From an uncultured Clostridia bacterium (GTDB taxonomy: Bacteria > Bacillota > Clostridia > UMGS1883), in NCBI GenBank assembly GCA_947624455.1, contig CANQKL010000037.1, positions 1 through 12,272 of the forward strand: a stretch of 12,272 bases of DNA. The letters run 5' to 3'. How positions within the stretch are numbered: position 1 is the first letter of the stretch; each line of letters opens with the position of its first letter. The translations under genes were made by a program, and so were the position numbers. Of this stretch, positions 6,338 through 12,272 are shown in pieces. The notes beneath the pieces are model-generated. The model had not been told where the DNA came from and searched no databases. It was given only the letters and a program-made list of their open reading frames with translations.

Positions 6338-7276
6338 TTAACCGGTTATACCAGTAGTCTCGATTCCCTCCACGAAATACCGCTGAGCGAAAATGTACAG
6401 CAGTATTATCGGCAGCAGGAACAGCAGGACCGAGGCATAGCTGACGCCCATCTGTAAGGACACGTCGAACCTGGTGTCGTTCCCCGCCTGAAGGGCCTCG
6501 ATAGCCGTTTTAAGCTTGACCGCCAGGGGGGCGTTCTTTGTGGGGAAGAAGGTGCGCGTCAGGGTATACTCGTTCCAGTGCCACACCATAGAGAACAAGA
6601 ACACCGTTATTGCCGAGGTTTTGACGTTGGGGAGCATTACGCTGGTAAAGGTGCGCAGCGGGCCGCAGCCGTCGATCTCGGCGGCCTCCTCAAGGGCCGT
6701 GGGTATATTGCGGAAGGCCTGACGGAAGATGTAAATGAACAATCCGCTGCGCAGGCCCACTCCCAATATCGAGGGTATCCAAAAGGTGGCGCGGGTATTG
6801 ATGAGGTTAAAGGTATACTCCACATAATTTTCCCCTGTGAAAAGGGCGATAAGGCGGCCCAGTCCGAAGAAGTCAAAAAAGCGGTACTCCATGAAAGTGG
6901 GCAGGAAAATTATCTGAGTAGGGATTATTATGGTCAGTATCACCAGCAAGAACAGCGGGCCCCGAAGGGGGAACTTGAACCTTGCGAAGCCATAGCCCGC
7001 CAGGGAGCAGCTCACCAGCTGCAAAAGGCTCGAGGACACGCAGAGCGTCACCGTCAGCCACAGAGAGTGGAAGTAGTCCAGGGACTCAACGGCGTTTTTG
7101 ATGTTGTCCAATGTCAAAGACAGGGGTATCCAGACCACGCTCAGATCCGAGTACTGCTCCGTGGGCATAAAGGCCTTGGAAAGGGTTTGTAACAGGGGGT
7201 AAAGTATAACGAAGCTGAGGCCGAATATCAGCAGGAACCGGCACAGGGCCCAGGCGTATTTTTTAAGCTTTTTCAC
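6338..7276 (-). CDS. Carbohydrate ABC transporter permease, MalG type
   Basis: A 312-residue inner-membrane protein starting with GTG at 7276, preceded by AAGGGGG. About six hydrophobic segments are visible (roughly 10-30, 75-96, 106-126, 172-188, 222-241 and 281-298). The cytoplasmic EAA loop that docks the ATPase is clear: EEAAEIDGCGPLRTFTSVMLP (E196-P216), with G203 and the LP pair in the expected spacing. The C-terminus RYFVEGIETTGITG is the typical ending of this subfamily. It pairs with the MalF-type permease encoded 12 nt upstream to form the membrane channel. Its assignment to the CUT1 importer class is secure; the sugar transported is unknown. Confidence 0.93.
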   Translation of the reverse strand: MKKLKKYAWALCRFLLIFGLSFVILYPLLQTLSKAFMPTEQYSDLSVVWIPLSLTLDNIKNAVESLDYFHSLWLTVTLCVSSSLLQLVSCSLAGYGFARFKFPLRGPLFLLVILTIIIPTQIIFLPTFMEYRFFDFFGLGRLIALFTGENYVEYTFNLINTRATFWIPSILGVGLRSGLFIYIFRQAFRNIPTALEEAAEIDGCGPLRTFTSVMLPNVKTSAITVFLFSMVWHWNEYTLTRTFFPTKNAPLAVKLKTAIEALQAGNDTRFDVSLQMGVSYASVLLFLLPIILLYIFAQRYFVEGIETTGITG

Positions 7277-7288
7277 GTTTTCGCCCCC

Positions 7289-8191
7289 TTAGTTTTCATT
7301 GACATAGAACACCTTGCGCGACGCCAAGGCGTATACCGCTATGATTATCACAAAGGCTATCAGGCAGTACATCAGTCCCAAGGCGCTGCTGCCGCCCAGA
7401 TTGCCCCGTATCGAGTATTCTTCATAGACGAACTTTATAACCGGATTGCTTACGTTGGTAAAGGAGTCTATGAGGGAGTAGACCAGGACTACGAGAGTTA
7501 TGGGAGAGATGCGCACCCACGTTATTTTCCAAAAGATCTCCCAGGCCGTGGCCCCCTCTATCTCGGCGGCCTCGTACTCGCTGCGGGGGATGCTTTGCAG
7601 GCCCGACAGATACAGTACTATTTGAACGCCGCTCATCCATACTATGTCGAAAATGCGGTTGCTGACCTCGGACAGAAAGTCGCAGATGCCCTGCGGCAGT
7701 CCGGCGTTCATCAGCAGCTCGGCCACGCCGCCGCCCTGGAAGATATAAGAGTTCTCCGCCGTGGCGCTCGGGTCGAGGCCGAAGCTGCGGAGCATCTGTA
7801 TAACGATGCCCGAGGCGATTATCACCGGCAGGAAGAATATCGCCCTTGAAAGAGTCCTGCCCCTAAATTTTTGGTTGAGGATGATCGCAATAAACAGGCT
7901 GAAAATAACGCAGATCGGAACCTCGATAATAAACTTGGAAAGACCCGGCCAGAAAACGTCCCGGAAGAAGTAAATGTCGTCCCGGAATTTGTAGACAAAA
8001 TTTTCCCAGCCGGTAAACTGGAAGTTCAGCCCCTCGGGAGTGATCAGCACCTTGTTAAAGGAGTAATAGAAAGCCATTACCAACGGTCTGAGGAACAGGA
8101 AGATCAGGCCCACGAGCCAGGGCAGTATAAACAGGAATCCGCTTCTGGCCCGCCGCCGGGCAATGGCGGATCTTTTCTTTTTCTTTGCCAT
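7289..8191 (-). CDS. Sugar ABC transporter permease, MalF type
   Basis: A 300-residue membrane protein with a basic N-terminus (MAKKKKRSAIARRRARS) and six hydrophobic segments (about 18-42, 86-105, 117-135, 179-199, 228-246 and 271-290). The EAA loop EYEAAEIEGATAWEIFWKIT (206-224) has G213 in place. The usual LP pair that follows reads WV here (ITWVRISP), a mild departure from the family. The ATG directly abuts the stop codon of the upstream DUF5696 gene (TAAATG). The ribosome site GGAGGGGAG lies inside that gene's end, so translation of the two is probably coupled. It forms the import channel with the MalG-type partner encoded downstream. Confidence 0.92.
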   Translation of the reverse strand: MAKKKKRSAIARRRARSGFLFILPWLVGLIFLFLRPLVMAFYYSFNKVLITPEGLNFQFTGWENFVYKFRDDIYFFRDVFWPGLSKFIIEVPICVIFSLFIAIILNQKFRGRTLSRAIFFLPVIIASGIVIQMLRSFGLDPSATAENSYIFQGGGVAELLMNAGLPQGICDFLSEVSNRIFDIVWMSGVQIVLYLSGLQSIPRSEYEAAEIEGATAWEIFWKITWVRISPITLVVLVYSLIDSFTNVSNPVIKFVYEEYSIRGNLGGSSALGLMYCLIAFVIIIAVYALASRKVFYVNEN

Positions 8192-10363
8192 TTATCTCCC
8201 CTCCTCAAACAGAAAGCTCTTTCCCGCCACGAATTTGCCCTCCGCGTTCGCGGCCGCCGCGCCGTAGTTCACATATATGACCGCTCCTGAGGAAAAGCCC
8301 GTTTTGTACAGATCCTCCCCCAGTTTTTCGTGACTGATTATCTCATAGCCGCTAACCGCCTCCAGGACGGGCATGGCCTCGGCGCACTGAGCTACTATGG
8401 TGTCCCGCAAATAGGCGTAAGGCGCGGCGTCTCCGGTGACGGACACATCGCCCGCGCTGACGCTGTAACAGAGGGAGCTGCCAGTCTCAAGGGCTTTTAG
8501 CATTGCCCGGTCAGTGTCGGGAGTGAGGTTGATGGGCGGAACGCTGTAGGATCGGAGTCCGTGGAGGGCTATCTGATAAAAGGGTATGGAGCCGTCCTCC
8601 AGATCGTAGCCCGTGGCTTCGCTCTCCATGGCGTATATGTAGTCGGCTCCCGGCAGCACATAGCTGTTGCCGCCGCTGACCATGGCTCCGCCGGACTGAA
8701 CGGCTATTTCGCCGTATACAGCCGCCGCCTGCTCCCTTGTCATGGGAGCTTCCCTGTTAAATTCCGAGGTGACAGTCTCGCCCATAGAACCCAAGGAAAT
8801 ATTGGAAAAACCGCTCTTGCCCTTGAAGCGCCGCCAGGCCTCCATTGCCTTGCGGGGGTCGAGCAGCCTTGACGGCTCCTCTTCCTCGTCCCGGGCGCCG
8901 GTGTTGACGGCATACTCGTAAACATAAGCCGCCCCCGCGGAAAGGGCCTTGACACAGTCGCCCTGCAGGCTGAGGCCGTTGCCGCCCTTATAGAAGTGTA
9001 CCAGCTCCAGCTCGGGGAAAATTTTCGCCCCGGTGTCCAGCAACCGGCCGAAAGCCTTGATCCCGCCGAGCCGTCTCTCCACCTTGGCGCTGGCGGGTAC
9101 CTTGGTGTTATCGCCGCCCTTCTGCCAGCCCCGGTATCGGACGGCGATATCTCTTACTCCGCTGTCCTTGAGGTCGGAAATGATTTCCGCCGCGCTTTCA
9201 AAGTCCGTCACAGGCACCACGGTGCGGTGAGGCACGCCCAGCGTATATTCCACGTCGGATATGCCGCCCACCATACTCAAGTACAGCGGCGCGCCGATGT
9301 TCGCGGCCTCCAGGCCGCCGTCCATAAGATATTTCCTGTAAGTCTTAGCCAGGTCCACATAGCTCAGTCCCTGACCGCTCAGAAGCTTGTACTCTATCCT
9401 TATCTCCCCGTCCTCGGGCAGATAATCCGACACCGCCGTGCGGCTCAAAGTGCTGTCGCCGCCGTAGCCGTTGGACACGGTGCGGCTGACGCTGTCGCTG
9501 CGCCGAATGGCAAAGGCGGCATAAACGTTGTTGTAGCTTGTGTTCGCCCCGCTTGTCTCGGCATAGACAGTAGCCTCGGCCGCGCCCTTGTCTATAATTG
9601 CGGCAAAGGCCTTTTCCCCTTGAACGCTGCCGTATACCGGGAAGGGCGCGGTCTTAGTCTCAAGAGTTTTCGTTTCTAGATTCAAGGCCGGATCCCTGCC
9701 GTATATCTCCTGAGCGTAGGCCGCATAGGAGGACTTGTTATTGTTATGATTTATGACAGCGCCGCTGCCGTCGGGAACGACGGTATAGCCCGCGCTTTCA
9801 GGCCCCGCCGCTCCGAACCACGGCAGAACGCCGATACTCATAAATCCCCAGTCGTCGCCGGAAATTTTCCCGAACTGCTCTTGTATATCCGAATACCTGA
9901 TTGTGGTGGAAAAGCCCTCCTCGTCAAGGGCGTATTCCGCCGAATACATCACGTTCTGATCCGGGTAACAGTACCAGACCGTCAGGTTGTCCCCGCTCCT
10001 CCTTACGCTGACTCCATCCTTAGATACCGAAGCGTCAAAGCTGTTAAGCTCCGTGGTGGAGCCGTCGGACTTGACAAGGGTCACGTAAAAATCGCTTTTG
10101 AGCTTGCTCATATTTATTCCCGAGGCTATTTCGTCAGCCTCGGCTTCCTCCGGCGTGGAGGTAAAGACCGCTCCGCTGCCCTTTTCGGTGACCTTCACGA
10201 AGCCCGTCTCCCCCACCTCAAGGGTGAAACGGTCATTCTCGATCATCGCGGTTCCGGCGGAAGCGGGCTTTTCCAAAGGCTCCGCGGCTTCCGGAAGCTC
10301 CGCCTTCTGACCGCAGGAGGTCAGAAGAAGCGCGGCTGTCAAAGCCAAAATAACTTTTTTCAT
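8192..10363 (-). CDS. DUF5696-type lipoprotein, possible surface glycosidase-like protein
   Basis: A 723-residue protein with a lipoprotein signal (MKKVILALTAALLLTSC, lipidated Cys17) followed by an acidic, Pro/Ala-rich linker to about residue 38. From memory of the family, the segment VVPDGSGAVINHNNN (195-209) and the later YRGWQKGGDNTKVP and LGGIKAF stretches are typical of DUF5696 proteins, which commonly sit beside CUT1 sugar importers. The first 330 residues look beta-rich. About 355-640 alternate strands and helices as in a TIM-barrel-like fold, including DIAVRYRG and NISLGSMGETVTSEFNRE. Acidic residues such as D405, E483, E529 and D574 are candidate active-site positions, but that is inference. 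The start ATG at 10363 follows GGAGGCGGAGG. The function is not established; a glycoside hydrolase or a glycan-binding scaffold is plausible. Confidence 0.8.
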   Translation of the reverse strand: MKKVILALTAALLLTSCGQKAELPEAAEPLEKPASAGTAMIENDRFTLEVGETGFVKVTEKGSGAVFTSTPEEAEADEIASGINMSKLKSDFYVTLVKSDGSTTELNSFDASVSKDGVSVRRSGDNLTVWYCYPDQNVMYSAEYALDEEGFSTTIRYSDIQEQFGKISGDDWGFMSIGVLPWFGAAGPESAGYTVVPDGSGAVINHNNNKSSYAAYAQEIYGRDPALNLETKTLETKTAPFPVYGSVQGEKAFAAIIDKGAAEATVYAETSGANTSYNNVYAAFAIRRSDSVSRTVSNGYGGDSTLSRTAVSDYLPEDGEIRIEYKLLSGQGLSYVDLAKTYRKYLMDGGLEAANIGAPLYLSMVGGISDVEYTLGVPHRTVVPVTDFESAAEIISDLKDSGVRDIAVRYRGWQKGGDNTKVPASAKVERRLGGIKAFGRLLDTGAKIFPELELVHFYKGGNGLSLQGDCVKALSAGAAYVYEYAVNTGARDEEEEPSRLLDPRKAMEAWRRFKGKSGFSNISLGSMGETVTSEFNREAPMTREQAAAVYGEIAVQSGGAMVSGGNSYVLPGADYIYAMESEATGYDLEDGSIPFYQIALHGLRSYSVPPINLTPDTDRAMLKALETGSSLCYSVSAGDVSVTGDAAPYAYLRDTIVAQCAEAMPVLEAVSGYEIISHEKLGEDLYKTGFSSGAVIYVNYGAAAANAEGKFVAGKSFLFEEGR

Positions 10364-10376
10364 CTTCCTCCGCCTC

Positions 10377-11024
10377 CTAAAGTCTAAGCTTGATCTCGAA
10401 GTAAATCGTCTTAAAGAACGAGTATATCTGGCTGGCCAGCCCTGTTACCAGTATCACAAGGAAGGCTATTATCAGCACTCCCAAAGCCGTAAGGGCTATG
10501 GCCGCCACGGCCTTGGGTACGGTGTAGTCATGCACCACATACACCGCCTCGAACAGGAGAAAGGCCGTCCACAACATTCCGATGGCGTTCATGTAAGTCA
10601 GGAAAACCGCCTCCTCCATGACCGCCACGTGGGACAGGGCTACCTGGATCAGCGCCAGCAGCACATAGGGCAGCATGGCATAGGCGCAGGCTATCCATAT
10701 TTCCTTGAGCCTGCCCTTGCCGTCCATCAGGGTGCAGAAGCACCAGTTGGACACGCAGGCTATGGCGAAAAGTATCACAGTCGTCAGCAGTATTCGGGGC
10801 AGGCTGACCGGGGATTCCAGAGCCGCCTGGCTCTTGAAATCGAAGTCCGAATAGCCCCAGGACAGTATACGTTCCAAAACCCACAGCGCCAGAATTATGT
10901 TGGCGGCAGTGAGGGAATATTTTTTGTTATTTTTCAGTTCCCGATATCCGTCTACCGGATGGATAAGTATGTACAGAGGGTAAAGGTAGCCGCTCATATT
11001 GGCGTAAAAGCCCGTTTTCTGCAT
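10377..11024 (-). CDS. Yip1-family multi-pass membrane protein
   Basis: A 215-residue integral membrane protein with about five hydrophobic segments (roughly 38-56, 76-97, 111-130, 140-163 and 170-196). The pre-membrane HPVDGYRELKNNKKYS and the loop LMDGKGRLKEIWIACAYAMLPY are hallmarks of bacterial Yip1-domain proteins. These proteins have no firmly assigned role in bacteria. Its ATG overlaps the stop codon of the upstream beta-propeller gene by one base (TAATG), and the gene ends 13 nt before the DUF5696 gene. Its job is therefore very likely tied to those two proteins, for example as a membrane partner. Start choice is supported by GGAGGGGAGGA just upstream. Confidence 0.8.
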   Translation of the reverse strand: MQKTGFYANMSGYLYPLYILIHPVDGYRELKNNKKYSLTAANIILALWVLERILSWGYSDFDFKSQAALESPVSLPRILLTTVILFAIACVSNWCFCTLMDGKGRLKEIWIACAYAMLPYVLLALIQVALSHVAVMEEAVFLTYMNAIGMLWTAFLLFEAVYVVHDYTVPKAVAAIALTALGVLIIAFLVILVTGLASQIYSFFKTIYFEIKLRL

Positions 11025-12272
11025 TATATCCTCCCCTCCTTCAGCTTAGCCGCCGCCAGCTTTGAGGCGGCGATTATCACCAATGCCAGCAGTATCACAC
11101 CTATAAAAATGAGGGCGAAATGCTCCTTCATCCAGGCGCTCCTGAGCTGTTTTTTTACCTCGGAATACTTTTCCGCGGCGGCGGGGCTGCGCTCAAAATA
11201 TTCCTTGGCCAGGGCGGCGTCGCCATCCTCGTACACTGCCGTTCCAAGCGCGCCCCAGGCGAAGTCGCAGTTCGGGTCCATGGTGATTATCTCCTGAAAA
11301 ATATCCTTGCTCTCCTTGAAATATCCGCTGTTGTAAAGCTCCCGTCCCTCGGTCATCAACGTGCCGAAACGGGTCTTTTCAAACACTGTCAGGCTGTTCT
11401 TGACGCTGTCCAGCACCAGCACCCGGTCGTCCAGAGTTTCTATGGCCGCCGGGCCGGTAAAGGTTCCCAGCACATTCCCGCTCCCGCCAAACGCGCAGAT
11501 CTGACAGAGGTTGTCGTCATACCAAAAAATTTTGCCGCCTACCCCGTCAAGAGCGTAGCTGAAGCCTCGGCTGTCCACGGCTATGTCCGTAAACGAGGTG
11601 GGATAAGTCCCGTTCGCGGCGTTATCGCCCCAGGTGCGAGAGGACAGCTTGCTCAGCACGTTGTCGCCCATAGGGTTGAGCTTTTTTATCATCTCGTCCT
11701 GCTCGGGGTTTTCACTGTAGGATGTGACGGTATAAATGAAGCCCTCGCCGTCTATATCAAAGTTGGCAAACTCCACGGGTATAAAGTTCTGCATTTGCTC
11801 CCTCTGCTCCTCGCTGGCAAACTGGCGGGACGCCAGCTCCAGCATCCGCCGGAAGGTGAGGACAACGTCGTTTCTGCCGTAAAAGCCCAAAAAGCTGTTG
11901 TCGGCGCCTATCATGTACGCCCCCTGAGTGGAGTTAGCCGAGAGCATATACACCGTGCCGATGCCGTCCGCCAGAACCTTGACCGGCGTGAAGGCCGCGT
12001 CTCCCAGCAAAGCGGAATCGGGGCGGGATATTTCTCTCACCGTCTCCCCGGCGAAATTGATCACATATATCTTTTCATCTCCGGTGTGGGCCACGTAAAC
12101 GGAGCCATCTCTGACGAAAATACCGCCCGCGTCGGCCAGGTCAAAATCCGCCGGCGTTATTTCACGGTTAAAGGTCAGGTCGTTGTTCAAGACCACAATG
12201 CGCCCGTTGCCCCCGTCAAGTATGTAAACGAGGCCGTCGTCGCCTGTGCAGAGATCAGCCGGGGCCTTAAAA
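11024..12272 (-). CDS. NHL-like beta-propeller plus TPR protein with C-terminal membrane anchor, 5' end outside window
   Basis: The frame is open to the right edge (415 codons visible), so the N-terminus is missing. A GTG at 12196 is only an internal codon, because propeller sequence continues upstream of it (LVYILDGGNGRIVVLNN). Repeated blade-like motifs follow: GIFVRDGSVYVAHTGDEKIYVINFAG, DIDGEGFIYTV, DIAVDSRGFSYALDGVGGKIFWYD and DDRVLVLDSVKNSLTVF, typical of NHL-type propellers. Visible residues about 302-365 form one or two TPR-like helical pairs (LYNSGYFKESKDIFQEIITMDPN, then WGALGTAVYEDGDAALAKEYFERS). A transmembrane helix at about 385-404 is followed by a short basic tail (KLAAAKLKEGRI). 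By the positive-inside rule the propeller and TPR would face outward. It probably works as a surface binding or scaffold protein with the Yip1 and DUF5696 proteins; its function is unknown. Confidence 0.78.
   Translation of the reverse strand, partial: FKAPADLCTGDDGLVYILDGGNGRIVVLNNDLTFNREITPADFDLADAGGIFVRDGSVYVAHTGDEKIYVINFAGETVREISRPDSALLGDAAFTPVKVLADGIGTVYMLSANSTQGAYMIGADNSFLGFYGRNDVVLTFRRMLELASRQFASEEQREQMQNFIPVEFANFDIDGEGFIYTVTSYSENPEQDEMIKKLNPMGDNVLSKLSSRTWGDNAANGTYPTSFTDIAVDSRGFSYALDGVGGKIFWYDDNLCQICAFGGSGNVLGTFTGPAAIETLDDRVLVLDSVKNSLTVFEKTRFGTLMTEGRELYNSGYFKESKDIFQEIITMDPNCDFAWGALGTAVYEDGDAALAKEYFERSPAAAEKYSEVKKQLRSAWMKEHFALIFIGVILLALVIIAASKLAAAKLKEGRI

Noticed and set aside
12194..12196. 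GTG at 12196 as the start of the propeller/TPR gene
   Set aside because: The same frame continues to the window edge with clear propeller sequence (VYILDGGNGRIV), and no ribosome binding site precedes the GTG.

Overview
The window looks like a carbohydrate-uptake and polysaccharide-degradation locus from a Gram-positive bacterium, most likely a Bacillota of the Clostridia or Paenibacillus type. The evidence is strong AGGAGG-type ribosome binding sites before almost every gene, lipobox-type lipoproteins, a CUT1 sugar ABC importer with an AraC regulator, and GC-rich coding DNA set against very AT-rich intergenic DNA. No rRNA or other taxonomic marker is present, so this placement is an inference.

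Layout. Positions 1-3528 (minus strand, 3' end outside the window) encode a very large secreted multidomain protein. It has a signal peptide, a LamG-like domain, an Ig-like segment, a ricin-type beta-trefoil region, an alginate-lyase-family catalytic region and the start of a C-terminal carbohydrate-binding-like domain. Positions 3529-3832 are an AT-rich divergent promoter region with one recognisable promoter in each direction. Each promoter is overlapped at its -10/+1 by a palindrome. Positions 3833-4645 (plus strand) encode an AraC-family regulator. Positions 4646-5016 carry no gene. They hold a 283-bp element with near-perfect terminal inverted repeats and several nested hairpins (a MITE-like or structured-RNA candidate) between two convergent transcription units. 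Positions 5017 to beyond 12272 (minus strand) form a tight six-gene operon. In transcription order it encodes a beta-propeller/TPR membrane-anchored protein (5' end outside the window), a Yip1-family membrane protein, a DUF5696-type lipoprotein, a MalF-type permease, a MalG-type permease and a family-1 solute-binding lipoprotein. Junctions range from a one-base overlap to 13-nt gaps, so co-transcription is very likely.

How it may work together (inference). The secreted lyase binds and cleaves an acidic polysaccharide, and the lipoprotein and its two permeases import the oligosaccharide products. No ATPase is in the window, so a shared MsmK-type ATPase elsewhere would have to power the importer. 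The DUF5696 lipoprotein, Yip1 protein and beta-propeller/TPR protein are the least understood part. Their tight linkage to the importer suggests a cell-surface assembly that processes or senses the substrate. The AraC regulator lies between the two units and probably responds to a sugar.
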